From assembly GCF_002300165.1 (NCBI RefSeq), contig NZ_MLCE01000031.1, positions 124,001-188,000 on the forward strand: a stretch of DNA of 64,000 bases. The letters run 5' to 3'. Made by a program: the position numbers and the translations under genes. Shown here piece after piece: positions 33,700 to 42,241 of this stretch; position 1 is the first letter of the stretch; each line of letters starts with the position of its first letter. Under the pieces are notes generated by a model that searched no databases, was not told the origin of the DNA, and saw only the letters and a program-made list of their open reading frames with translations. Source of the DNA: Streptomyces sp. Tue6028 (GTDB lineage Bacteria > Actinomycetota > Actinomycetes > Streptomycetales > Streptomycetaceae).

Positions 33700-35445
33700 T
33701 CACGCCTGGGTCAGCACCACGCACGATGCGCCGGGCACGGTCAACACCCCGTCCGTGTCCGGCGCTTCCACCGGTTCCCACGCCGCCAGCACGCGCGCGT
33801 GGCGCAGGCCGAGCGGGATCGCCGCGGGCTCCTTGCCGAGGTTCACCGCCACCCGGACGTCCCCGCGCCTCAGGGCGAGCCAGCGGGCCCGGGGGTCCTG
33901 GGCCACCCTGACCGCGGCGAGGTCGGGGTCCGAGAGGTCGTGCTGCCGGCGGCGCAGCGCGATCAGCTCCCGGTACCAGGCCAGCACGCGCGCGTGGAGG
34001 GCCTTCTCGGGCTCCGACCAGTCGAGGCAGGAACGGTCCCGGGTCGCCGGGTCCTGCGGGTCCGGCACCTCCTCCTCGGCCCAGCCGTGCGCGGCGAACT
34101 CGCGGCGCCTGCCCCTGCGCACGGCCTCCGCCAGTTCCGGGTCGGTGTGGTCGGTGAAGAACTGCCAGGGTGTGCCCGCGGCCCACTCCTCGCCCATGAA
34201 GAGCATCGGGGTGAAGGGCGCGGTGAGTGTCAGCGCGGCCGCGCAGGCCAGCAGCCCGGGGGAGAGGGACGCCGACAGCCGGTCCCCCTGGGCGCGGTTG
34301 CCGATCTGGTCGTGGGTCTGGGAGTAGCCGAGCAGGCGGTGCGCCGAGACCCGGCTGCGGTCCAGCGGGCGGCCGTGGTGCCGTTCGCGGAAGCTGGAGT
34401 ACGTGCCGTCGTGGAAGAAGCCGGAGGTCAGCGTCTTCGCGAGCGCCGCGAACGGGTCCCGTGCGAAGTCCGCGTAATAGCCCTGCGCCTCACCGGTCAG
34501 CGCGGTGTGCAGCGCGTGGTGGAAGTCGTCGTTCCACTGGGCGTGGAGCCCGAGACCGCCCTCCTCGCGGGAGGTGACGAGCCGCGGGTCGTTGAGGTCC
34601 GATTCCCCGATCAGGAAGAGCGGCCGGCCGAGGTCGCCGGAGAGCGCGTCCACCGCCGTCGACAGCTCCTCCAGGAAGTGCAGCGCGCGCGTGTCCCGCA
34701 GCGCGTGAACTGCGTCCAGCCGCAGCCCGTCGAACCGGTAGTCGCGCAGCCAGGCGAGAGCGCTGCCGACGAGGAACGCGCGCACCTCGTCCGAACCGGG
34801 CGCGTCCAGGTTCACCGCGGAGCCCCAGGGCGTGTGATGGGTGTCCGTGAAGTACGGCCCGAACGCGGGCAGGTAGTTGCCGGACGGCCCGAGATGGTTG
34901 TGCACGACGTCGAGGACCACGCCCAGTCCCAGCCCATGTGCCGTGTCGACAAAGCGCTTGAGCGCCTGCGGGCCGCCGTACGGCTCGTGCACGGCCCACA
35001 GCGAGACCCCCTCGTACCCCCAGCCGTGCCGGCCGGGGAACGGGCACAGGGGCATCAACTCGACGTGCGTCACACCCAGTTCCACCAGATGGCCCAGCCG
35101 CTCGGCGGCCGCGTCCAGGGTGCCCTGCGGCGTGTACGTCCCCACGTGGAGCTCGTACAGCACCGCACCGGGCAGCGGGCGTCCCGCCCACGGCGCACGC
35201 CATGCGTACCGGTCGTGCTCGACCACCGCGCTCAGCCCGTCCGGGCCGTCGGGCTGGCGCCGCGAGCGGGGATCGGGCAGCACGGGACCGTCGTCCACCG
35301 CGAAGCCGTAACGCGTCCCGTGCCGCGCGTCCGCCTCGCCCGTCCACCAGCCGGCCCGTTCCGGATCGCGCTCCAACGCGCGCGTGGCGTCCGCGCAATG
35401 CAGCGTCACCCGGTCGGCCTGCGGTGCCCACACCTCGAACCGCAC
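33700..35445 (-). CDS. treZ: Malto-oligosyltrehalose trehalohydrolase
   Basis: 581 residues from GTG 35445, with AAGGGGGA upstream. An N-terminal CBM48-type domain (RFEVWAPQADRVTLHC) is followed by the GH13 barrel: GLRLDAVHAL holds the nucleophile Asp, IGESDLND the acid Glu and QTHDQIGNR the transition-state Asp. TreZ releases trehalose from the malto-oligosyltrehalose made by TreY. treY and glgX lie on the same strand 8.6 kb upstream, so the usual treX-treY-treZ group is split here. Confidence 0.95.
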   Translation of the reverse strand: MRFEVWAPQADRVTLHCADATRALERDPERAGWWTGEADARHGTRYGFAVDDGPVLPDPRSRRQPDGPDGLSAVVEHDRYAWRAPWAGRPLPGAVLYELHVGTYTPQGTLDAAAERLGHLVELGVTHVELMPLCPFPGRHGWGYEGVSLWAVHEPYGGPQALKRFVDTAHGLGLGVVLDVVHNHLGPSGNYLPAFGPYFTDTHHTPWGSAVNLDAPGSDEVRAFLVGSALAWLRDYRFDGLRLDAVHALRDTRALHFLEELSTAVDALSGDLGRPLFLIGESDLNDPRLVTSREEGGLGLHAQWNDDFHHALHTALTGEAQGYYADFARDPFAALAKTLTSGFFHDGTYSSFRERHHGRPLDRSRVSAHRLLGYSQTHDQIGNRAQGDRLSASLSPGLLACAAALTLTAPFTPMLFMGEEWAAGTPWQFFTDHTDPELAEAVRRGRRREFAAHGWAEEEVPDPQDPATRDRSCLDWSEPEKALHARVLAWYRELIALRRRQHDLSDPDLAAVRVAQDPRARWLALRRGDVRVAVNLGKEPAAIPLGLRHARVLAAWEPVEAPDTDGVLTVPGASCVVLTQA

Positions 35446-35648
35446 AGACGGTTCCCCCTTGTCAGCTCACCGTGACGTAATCCGTCCATGGTGCTTCACC
35501 TGAGATCAATTCGCTTTCGAATCCACCCTTTTGCCGCGTGTCCGCCGCGCATGTGTCACACCCGGGCCGCCGAATCGTTCCGGTCGGCCGAGGCGCCCCT
35601 TTCCCCGTTTTCTGGACACCCCGCCCGCCCTGTCCGACAATCACGAGC

Positions 35649-36200
35649 GTGACGTCGTCTTTCGAGTTCCACACGTACCCCGCGCGGCTGTCCGACGCGG
35701 AGCGCGACCGGGCGCTGAAGGCGCTCCGTGACGGCGTCGCCCTCGGCCGTCTCTCCCACGACACCTTCATCCGCCGCATGGAGCTGGCGCTCGCCGCCCG
35801 CAGGCCCGACGAACTCGCCGTGCTCACCGCGGACCTGCCCACCGAGGGGCGTTGGGCGAAGCTCGTGTTCGGCACCGTGGAAGCGATCTCCGGCTTCACC
35901 GTACGGGTGCGCAGGGCCTGGCAGGCCGAGCGGCTCCCCAAGCTCCAGCTGCCCCACCCCGGGAATCCGTACCCGCTGCGCATCGGCCGCGACCCGGCCA
36001 GCGGGCTGCGGCTCAACCACGAGACCGTGTCCCGGGTGCACGCCGAACTGAGCCGGCAGGGCGGGCTGTGGGTGCTGCGCGACCTCGGCTCGACCAACGG
36101 CACGACCGTCAACGGCCGGCGCGTCGTCGGCTCGACCGTCGTCAAGGACGGCGACCAGGTCGCCTTCGGGCGGATGGCGTTCCGGCTCGCCTCGGACTGA
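35649..36200 (+). CDS. DUF1707-FHA domain protein
   Basis: 183 residues from GTG 35649. Residues about 8-58 form a DUF1707 domain (RLSDAERDRALKALRDGVALGRLSHDTFIRRMELALAAR), and residues about 100-180 form an FHA domain with the core IGRDP, SRVHAEL and LRDLGSTNGTTVNG, which binds phosphothreonine peptides. No membrane helix was seen, unusual for DUF1707 proteins, which often carry one. It probably acts as a phospho-dependent adaptor for a Ser/Thr kinase encoded elsewhere. It is divergent from treZ. Confidence 0.88.
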   Translation: MTSSFEFHTYPARLSDAERDRALKALRDGVALGRLSHDTFIRRMELALAARRPDELAVLTADLPTEGRWAKLVFGTVEAISGFTVRVRRAWQAERLPKLQLPHPGNPYPLRIGRDPASGLRLNHETVSRVHAELSRQGGLWVLRDLGSTNGTTVNGRRVVGSTVVKDGDQVAFGRMAFRLASD

Positions 36201-36341
36201 CCGGGTCCGCTTCGGAAGTAACCGATTTCCCCGACACCCCCGGTGTTCCGCGGTGTTGACGAACCCTTACCACCGTGACTGACTGTGCGTACACCATGCA
36301 CATCAGGTGAACCGACGGCACCACATGAGTGGAGGTGTGTC

Positions 36342-37694
36342 CTGCCGCCACTCCTCCGCTACCCGACCGTGGACGAGCTCGGCACCCGGGCGGCCGCGCT
36401 CGCCGCCCGTCGCCCCCGGGACGCCCGACTGCGCCGCGTGGGCACCTCGCGGGCCGGCGCGCCGCTCTGGCTCCTGTCCGTCGGACACGGCAGCCGCCAG
36501 GCCCTCGTCGTCGCCGGACCGCACGCCAACGAACCCGTCGGCGGTGCGACCGTCCTGCGCCTCGCCGAACGAGTCCTCGCCGACCCCCGGTTGTGCGAGG
36601 GAGCGGACGCCACCTGGAACCTGCTGCTGTGCCTCGACCCCGACGGCTCCCGCCGCAACGAGGCCTGGCTGTCCGGCCCGTACACCCTCGGCCGCTACTT
36701 CCGGCACTTCTTCCGGCCCGGTTTCCTGGAACAGCCCGAATGGCTGCCGGACGGCGCGGACAGCGCCGTACTGCCGGAGACCCGGACCCTCCTCGACCTC
36801 CAGGACGAACTGCGGCCCTTCCTCCAGTGCTCCCTGCACGGCGTCGACGTGGGCGGCGCCTTCGTCGAGCTCACCCACGATCTGCCCGGCCTCGCCCAGC
36901 GGGTCGCGCACGCCGCAGCGCGCCTCGGCATCCCGCGGGAACTCGGCCCGTACGACACCCTGTACTGGCCGGCCCTCGGGCCCGCCGTCTACCGCATCCC
37001 ACCGCCGCGCCGGGGCGACCTGGCCGCCGCCATCACGGAGGCCGCGGTCGAGTCGACATGGTTCCACCCGCACCCCTACGGCACGGTGACCGCCGTCGTC
37101 GAGGCCCCCATGTGGGGCGTCGCCGCCGTGGAGGACGCCGGCCGGCCCGCCGACGCCGAGGCCGTACTGCGCTCCGTCAGCCGCAAACTGCGCGACGACA
37201 CACGGCTCCTGGAAGGCATCCTCGCGCGCGTCAGACCGGGCCTCGGCACCTCCCCGGACACGGCCTGCCTGCTCGCGCCCGTCGACGACTATTTACTGGT
37301 CGGACCCGGACTCGCCGACTCCTGGGACCCCGACCTGGACCAGCCCGCCGCGCGCCCGCTGCCGCCGCTCGACACCGCCCGCCTGACGGCCCTGCGCCTC
37401 GCGGGCCGGCGTGTCGCGCTGCGGACGGCGGGGCTGCTGCACCAACTCGTGACCGTGTCCGGCCACGACCCCGCCGGGGCGCTGCCGGAACTCGACCGGC
37501 TCATCGACGCGTGGTGCGCCGACTACCGCGACGGCTGCGGAGCGCGCTGGATCCCGGTCGCCCGTCAGGTCGAGTACCAGGCGCGTGTCGTGCTCTCCGC
37601 GTTCCATCTCGCCACGCGGCGGGCCCCCGCGCGCTCCCGTTCGAGTGACTCCGGGTGGGGTTCGCCCACCGCCGTGCCGATGCACCTGGAATGA
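36342..37694 (+). CDS. M14-family zinc carboxypeptidase, TTA codon, possible CTG start
   Basis: About 450 residues. Zinc ligands match M14: H61-A-N-E64, H166 (SLHGVD), and the catalytic Glu is E254 (VVEAPMWG). A further 190 residues follow, also present in the paralogue at 38294-39544. No signal peptide was seen. Start: a perfect GGAGG (36331-36335) lies six bases before an in-frame CTG at 36342; the in-frame GTG 36285 has no ribosome site, and the nearby ATG 36326 and GTG are out of frame. Codon 318 is TTA (37293-37295), predicting bldA control. The stop overlaps the inhibitor gene start by 4 nt. Confidence 0.85.
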   Translation: MPPLLRYPTVDELGTRAAALAARRPRDARLRRVGTSRAGAPLWLLSVGHGSRQALVVAGPHANEPVGGATVLRLAERVLADPRLCEGADATWNLLLCLDPDGSRRNEAWLSGPYTLGRYFRHFFRPGFLEQPEWLPDGADSAVLPETRTLLDLQDELRPFLQCSLHGVDVGGAFVELTHDLPGLAQRVAHAAARLGIPRELGPYDTLYWPALGPAVYRIPPPRRGDLAAAITEAAVESTWFHPHPYGTVTAVVEAPMWGVAAVEDAGRPADAEAVLRSVSRKLRDDTRLLEGILARVRPGLGTSPDTACLLAPVDDYLLVGPGLADSWDPDLDQPAARPLPPLDTARLTALRLAGRRVALRTAGLLHQLVTVSGHDPAGALPELDRLIDAWCADYRDGCGARWIPVARQVEYQARVVLSAFHLATRRAPARSRSSDSGWGSPTAVPMHLE

Positions 37695-38107
37695 CGACAA
37701 GCATGCGAGCGGTCCGGTCCCTGGTGCTGGCCGGGGCCGCGCTCCTGACCGCGGGCACCGTCCCGGCCGACGCGGTGCCCCGGACGTCCCACGCCGGCGA
37801 CTGGCTCCACCTCACCGTCACCCACGGGGACGTGGCCACCGGCGGCACCCGCGGCGCCCTGCTGCTCTGCGACCCGCCGGGCGGACACCCGCACGCGGTC
37901 CGGGCCTGCGAGGAACTCGACGCCGCCCACGGCGACATCTCCCGCATCCCGCCCGCCCCCGACGCCGTGTGCTCGCTGATCTACGCCCCGGTGACCGCCT
38001 CGGCGCAGGGCGTGTGGGACGGCCGCCGGATCGACTACACCCACACCTTCTCCAACTCCTGCGTGATGGAGGCCGAGACCGGAGCGGTGTTCGCCCTGAC
38101 GGACTGA
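37691..38107 (+). CDS. Secreted SSI-family protease inhibitor
   Basis: 138 residues. ATG 37691 overlaps the carboxypeptidase stop (ATGA); a second ATG at 37703 is possible. A Sec signal peptide ends near VPADA. The mature part follows Streptomyces subtilisin inhibitor: WLHLTVTHG strand, two disulfide pairs (C60/C73 and C94/C124; the second keeps the 30-residue spacing), and the reactive loop C94-S-L96-I-Y-A-P, giving P1 Leu where SSI has Met. The C-terminal HTFSNSCVMEAETGAVFAL is typical. P1 Leu favours subtilisin- or chymotrypsin-like proteases. Coupling to a cytosolic-looking M14 peptidase gene is odd. Confidence 0.9.
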   Translation: MTTSMRAVRSLVLAGAALLTAGTVPADAVPRTSHAGDWLHLTVTHGDVATGGTRGALLLCDPPGGHPHAVRACEELDAAHGDISRIPPAPDAVCSLIYAPVTASAQGVWDGRRIDYTHTFSNSCVMEAETGAVFALTD

Positions 38108-38108
38108 G

Positions 38109-38226
38109 CCGGACGACAGCCCCGCACGGGCGCCCCGACACCTACGGGCCGGGCCGGACGACAGCCCCGCACGGGCGCCCCGACACCTACGGGCCGGGCC
38201 GGACGGACGACCCCGCGCGGGCGCCC
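38109..38226. repeat. 45-bp perfect tandem duplication plus partial third copy
   Basis: Positions 38109-38153 and 38154-38198 are identical; 38199-38226 is a degenerate start of a third copy. It lies between the convergent inhibitor and carboxypeptidase genes, a place for termination. GC-rich internal complementarity (CCCGCACGGGC, GGGCCGGG) supports hairpins. Confidence 0.8.
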
Positions 38227-38293
38227 GGCGCCGTCCGTCCCAGCCGGCCGAGGACCTGCCCGACGGTCACGCGCGCGGACGCCGCGGCCGGCC

Positions 38294-39544
38294 TCAGACC
38301 GCCCCGTCGCGCGCGTGCCGGGCCGCCGCGACCACCGTGCGGGCCTGGTGCTCGACCTGGTTCTCCAACGGAACCCAGCGGGCACGGAAGCGGTCCGCGA
38401 AGGCGTCGCTCCAGGAGGCGACCAGACGTTCGAGGTGCGGCGCCGCACGGTCGTCGGCCTCCTGGAGCACCCGCAGCAGCATCGAGGCGGCCCGCAGCGG
38501 GAGCCGGCGGCCGAACGCGTCGACACTGCCGACGTACGCCATCGTCGTGTCCGGGGGCGGTGTGCGGGCCCAGTCGTCGGCAAGGCCCGGCACCAGCTCC
38601 AGCGCCCACTTCGCGGCCCGCAGGAGCGGCCCGTCGGGCCCCGGCAACCGCGGCAGCGCCTCCGCGAGGACCACCTCTACCTGGAGCGCGTCGCGCAGCA
38701 GCCGGCGCGCCAGTCTGCGCATCGCCGCCACCGGCGCCGGGTGCGGCGCCGGATCGTCCACCAGGTCGCTGGCCCACATCGGCACCTCCACGACGGCGGT
38801 GAGCCCGCCGTAGCGGTGGGCGTGGTACCAGGTGCTGTGCCGCGCGTCGTCCGGCATGCTCGGATACGCCGTGTCCGAGCCCGGCGCCGGCATCACGTGC
38901 ACCCCGGGCCCCGAGGCGGGCCAGCCCGCGGCGTCCGACGCGGCCGTCTCCACCGGGATGTGGAGCTCCGCCGCCGACTTGGCGAACGGCTCGGCGAGTC
39001 CGGGGATGTCCTTCGTCAGCTGTACCCAGCTGCCGCCCAGATCGGTCCCGTGCAACGTCACCTGGAGGTAGGGCCGCAGTTCGTCGATGACCCGGGTCAG
39101 GGCGCGGGTCTCCGGCGGGAGCCGGCCGGGAGGCAGCACGGACGGAGACCACTCCGGCTGCTCGGGACCCGCCGGACGGAAGAAGCCCCGGTGGTAGTCG
39201 AACAGAGTGCGCGGCGCGGGCGTGACATGGAGGTGCGCGCCGTCCGGGTCCGCGCACAGCAGGAAGTGCCAGGAGGTACCCGCCCGCAACTCCCGCTCCT
39301 GGAGGGCTCGTTCGGCCAGGGCCAGCAAGGTCGAACCACCCGTCGGCTCGTTCGCGTGGGCCCCCGCCACGACGAGGACCGCGCGCCGGGCGTGCCCCAC
39401 CGAGAGCAGGTGCAGGGGTCTTCCCGCGCGTGAGGAACCCACTTGCCTCAGGGTGCACAGGCCGGGGCGATGAGCGGCCAATGCCCGTGCGGAGGAGACG
39501 ATTTCGGTCACACTGGGGTAGCGCAACTCCGGCAGGAGACTCAC
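38294..39544 (-). CDS. M14-family zinc carboxypeptidase, paralogue of 36342-37694
   Basis: 416 residues if started at GTG 39544, whose surrounding bases match the start region of the paralogue; GTG 39586 would add 14 residues. Zinc ligands are H-A-N-E in GAHANEPTGG and the His of TLHGTD; the catalytic Glu is in VVEVPMWA. The LLPELRYPSV start, DPDGAHL, and the 170-residue C-terminal extension with the final HQARTVVAAARHA correspond to the sister protein. There is no TTA codon and no signal peptide. It lies 131 bp downstream of the lpd gene on the same strand and converges on the SSI gene. Confidence 0.87.
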   Translation of the reverse strand: MSLLPELRYPSVTEIVSSARALAAHRPGLCTLRQVGSSRAGRPLHLLSVGHARRAVLVVAGAHANEPTGGSTLLALAERALQERELRAGTSWHFLLCADPDGAHLHVTPAPRTLFDYHRGFFRPAGPEQPEWSPSVLPPGRLPPETRALTRVIDELRPYLQVTLHGTDLGGSWVQLTKDIPGLAEPFAKSAAELHIPVETAASDAAGWPASGPGVHVMPAPGSDTAYPSMPDDARHSTWYHAHRYGGLTAVVEVPMWASDLVDDPAPHPAPVAAMRRLARRLLRDALQVEVVLAEALPRLPGPDGPLLRAAKWALELVPGLADDWARTPPPDTTMAYVGSVDAFGRRLPLRAASMLLRVLQEADDRAAPHLERLVASWSDAFADRFRARWVPLENQVEHQARTVVAAARHARDGAV

Positions 39545-39675
39545 CCCCGACTTGTCCGCCCTGCGTCGCTTTTGGCAGTAGTCCACGGTCTGGATGAACT
39601 GTCAAGGATCGGGCCGGGCGGCTCCAGGGGGCGCCAGGTGGCACGTTCCGCCGGCAAGGGGGAGCGCTCGGCCGG

Positions 39676-41127
39676 TCACCGCTGGTGCAGACCGCGCCCC
39701 GCGAGCGTCAGGAACACCTCCCCGACCGCCTCGGAGAGCGTGGGGTGCGCGTGGATGTGCCGCGCCACGTCCGAGGGCTCGGCGTCCCAGCCCACGATCA
39801 GCTGGCTCTCCGCGATCATCTCGGACACGTTCGGGCCCACCAGATGGACGCCGAGCACCCGTCCGCCGCCCGCCTCGGCCACCACCTTCACCATGCCGCC
39901 CCGGCCGTGCACCATGCCCTTCGCGACGGCGGTGAGCGGCATCGTGCCGACGTCGACCCGGTGACCACGCGCGCGTGCCTCCGCCTCGCTCAGCCCCACG
40001 GCCGCCGTCTGCGGAGACGAGTAGGTGACGCGCGGCACGGCCGCGTAGTCGACCGGCGCGGACTCCACGCCGGCCAGCGTCTCGGCCACCAGCAGCCCCT
40101 CCGCGAACGAGGCGTGCGCGAGTCCGGGCGACGGCGGCGGCAGCAGATCCCCTACCACGTGGATGCCCGGCACGGCGGTCTCCAGCCGGTCCCAGTCGGC
40201 GGGTTCGAGGAAGCCCCGTCCGTCCGCCGCGAGGCCTGCCGCGGCCAGGTCCAGTCCGTCGGTCACCGGAGCCCTTCCCACGGCCACCAGGAGCCGTTCG
40301 GCCGCGACCGTGCGGGTCCCGCCCCGCTCGGTGCGCACCCGGGCCCGCACGCCGTCGTCCACGACCTCCGCGTCGAGCAGCCGCGCCCCCGTCAGCACGT
40401 CGATGCCGCGCTTCTTCAGACCGCGTGTCAAGTGCCGGCTCACGTCGGCGTCCTCCAGCGGGACGAGTCGTTCGGCGGCCTCGACGACCGTCACCTCGGC
40501 GCCCATGGAACGGTGGAACGAGGCGTACTCGACGCCGATGGCACCGCCTCCGAGGACCAGGACGGACCGGGGGAGGCCGGGGGCGAACAGGGCGTCGTCG
40601 CTCGTCACCACGCGCCGCCCGTCCGCCACGAGCCCGGGGAGCATGCGCGGGCGTGATCCCGTCGCGAGGACGATGCCCCGGCGCGCGGTGAAGGTGCCCA
40701 CGCCCTCGACCCGTACGGCACGGGCGCCGGTCAGCCGGGCGCTGCCCCGCACCACCCGCACGCCCGCGTGGGCGAGGTGACCCTCCACACCCCGGTGGTT
40801 GCGCTGCACGATGTCGTCGCGGGTGGCGACCAGCGCGGCCCAGTCGACCTCGTCCAGGGTGGCCTTCACGCCCCAGCGCTCGCGCGCCTCGGCGATGCCG
40901 TCGACGAGTTCGGCGGCGTGCAGCATCGCCTTGCTCGGGATGCAGCCGCGGTGCAGGCAGGTGCCGCCGACCTTGTCGCGCTCGGCGAGCACGACGTCGA
41001 GGCCGAGGGTGGCGGCGCGCAGCGCGGTGCTGTACCCACCGGTGCCGCCGCCGATGACGACGACGTCGGCCGCGGCGTGGGAGGTGCCGGATGTCCTTGG
41101 GACGGCGGTTTCGTTGGAGGTGTCCAT
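39676..41127 (-). CDS. lpd: Dihydrolipoyl dehydrogenase / pyridine nucleotide-disulfide oxidoreductase
   Basis: 483 residues from ATG 41127 with GGAGGGTGAG upstream. FAD-binding GGGTGG at the N-terminus, redox pair C57/C62 in GGTCLHRGCIPSK, NAD-binding GGGAIGVEYA, second FAD segment, and the dimerisation domain ending with HAHPTLSEAVGEVF, which holds the His-Glu active-site pair of lipoamide dehydrogenases. It is probably the E3 component of an oxo-acid dehydrogenase, though no E1 or E2 gene is near, so it may be an accessory isoform. A LysR gene is divergent at 102 bp and probably controls it. Confidence 0.9.
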   Translation of the reverse strand: MDTSNETAVPRTSGTSHAAADVVVIGGGTGGYSTALRAATLGLDVVLAERDKVGGTCLHRGCIPSKAMLHAAELVDGIAEARERWGVKATLDEVDWAALVATRDDIVQRNHRGVEGHLAHAGVRVVRGSARLTGARAVRVEGVGTFTARRGIVLATGSRPRMLPGLVADGRRVVTSDDALFAPGLPRSVLVLGGGAIGVEYASFHRSMGAEVTVVEAAERLVPLEDADVSRHLTRGLKKRGIDVLTGARLLDAEVVDDGVRARVRTERGGTRTVAAERLLVAVGRAPVTDGLDLAAAGLAADGRGFLEPADWDRLETAVPGIHVVGDLLPPPSPGLAHASFAEGLLVAETLAGVESAPVDYAAVPRVTYSSPQTAAVGLSEAEARARGHRVDVGTMPLTAVAKGMVHGRGGMVKVVAEAGGGRVLGVHLVGPNVSEMIAESQLIVGWDAEPSDVARHIHAHPTLSEAVGEVFLTLAGRGLHQR

Positions 41128-41153
41128 GTACTCACCCTCCGTCCGCTCCTTGT

Positions 41154-41188
41154 CATGAGTCCAAGGCAATGTTTGTGTGGAACTCATG
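41154..41188. promoter_or_regulatory. Inverted repeat in lpd/LysR divergent promoter
   Basis: CATGAGT (41154-41160) and ACTCATG (41182-41188) are perfect inverted arms 21 bp apart, centred in the 102-bp gap between the divergent genes. A dimer-of-dimers regulator such as the neighbouring LysR protein could bind this spacing. Confidence 0.4.
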
Positions 41189-41229
41189 CAGAACACTTAT
41201 GGGTCCTCCCTCGGTCGGACGTGCCCGGG

Positions 41230-42192
41230 ATGAGCCTGCGTCAGATGGAGTACTTCCTGACCGTCGTCGAGGAGGCGTCGTTCACCCGCGCCGCCGAGGC
41301 CCTCCACGTCACCCAGCCCGCGCTGTCCCACCAGATCAAGGCCCTGGAGAAGACCGTCGGCGGGCCCCTCCTGGAACGCATGCCGCGCGGTGTGCGGCTG
41401 ACGCCCATGGGCCGGGCCTTCCGGCCGCACGCCGAGCTGGCCGTCCGCAGCGCGGCCCAGGCCCGCCGGGCCGCTCGCGCCGCCGCCGGCGCGGAGGGCG
41501 GCGAACTGCACGTCGCCGCCGTGCACTCGGTGGCCGTCGGCGTCCTGCCCGACGTCTTCGCGCGCTGGCGGGCGGCCCACCCCGGCGTCCTGCTGCACCT
41601 TCACGAGTACGCCACCTCGCAGGCGCTGGAGGAGCAGGTCGAGCGGGGCGTCGCCGACCTCGCCGTCGGGCCCGCGCCCGTCGACTGGCCCGGCAGCGTC
41701 CTGCCGGTCGGCGAGGAGGAGGCCGTCCTCGTGGTGCCCTTCGACGACCGGCTGGCGGGCCGTACGACGGTGACACCGGAGGAGTTGTCCGACCGTTCCT
41801 GGATCCGCTGCGCGATGGAGCCCGTGGTCGACGGGGAGCGCTTCCTCGACCGGGTGTGCGGGCAGGCGGGATTCCGGCCGCGTACGGCCGTGTTCACCGA
41901 GCACACGTCGACGGCGGTACGGATGGCCGCGGCGGGGGTCGGCGTCGCCGTCGCGCCCTCGCACATCGTGCGCGGCGCCGTCGGCGAGGACTGCGTGGTG
42001 CTCTCCGCCGACCCGCCCTGGAAGCGTCCCCTGACCGTCTTCACGCGCGTGCCGCCGACGGGCGCCGCGGAGGCCTTCGTGAACCTCCTGCGTGCGTCCT
42101 GGCCGCAGGCTCCGGCGCCCCGCCGCGAGACGGCCGATTCACCCGTACGGGCGCACGGGGACTGCGGTCCGGGGGCGGCGGTGGTCGGCTGA
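41230..42192 (+). CDS. LysR-family transcriptional regulator
   Basis: 320 residues from ATG 41230 (GTG 41221 would add three). HTH: MSLRQMEYFLTVVEEASFTRAAEALHVTQPALSHQIKALE; effector domain follows. The last 30 residues are Pro/Arg-rich and beyond the usual family end. It is divergent from lpd and 49 bp upstream of the P450 gene, so it could control both. Effector unknown. Confidence 0.9.
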   Translation: MSLRQMEYFLTVVEEASFTRAAEALHVTQPALSHQIKALEKTVGGPLLERMPRGVRLTPMGRAFRPHAELAVRSAAQARRAARAAAGAEGGELHVAAVHSVAVGVLPDVFARWRAAHPGVLLHLHEYATSQALEEQVERGVADLAVGPAPVDWPGSVLPVGEEEAVLVVPFDDRLAGRTTVTPEELSDRSWIRCAMEPVVDGERFLDRVCGQAGFRPRTAVFTEHTSTAVRMAAAGVGVAVAPSHIVRGAVGEDCVVLSADPPWKRPLTVFTRVPPTGAAEAFVNLLRASWPQAPAPRRETADSPVRAHGDCGPGAAVVG

Positions 42193-42241
42193 TACCAACC
42201 GCGCGCGGGTCCGGCGCGCAGACCCGAGGCGGGAGGCCCCG

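Noticed and set aside
38109..38226. Tandem repeats considered as a CRISPR-like array
   Set aside because: The copies are directly adjacent without unique spacers, and no cas genes are present.
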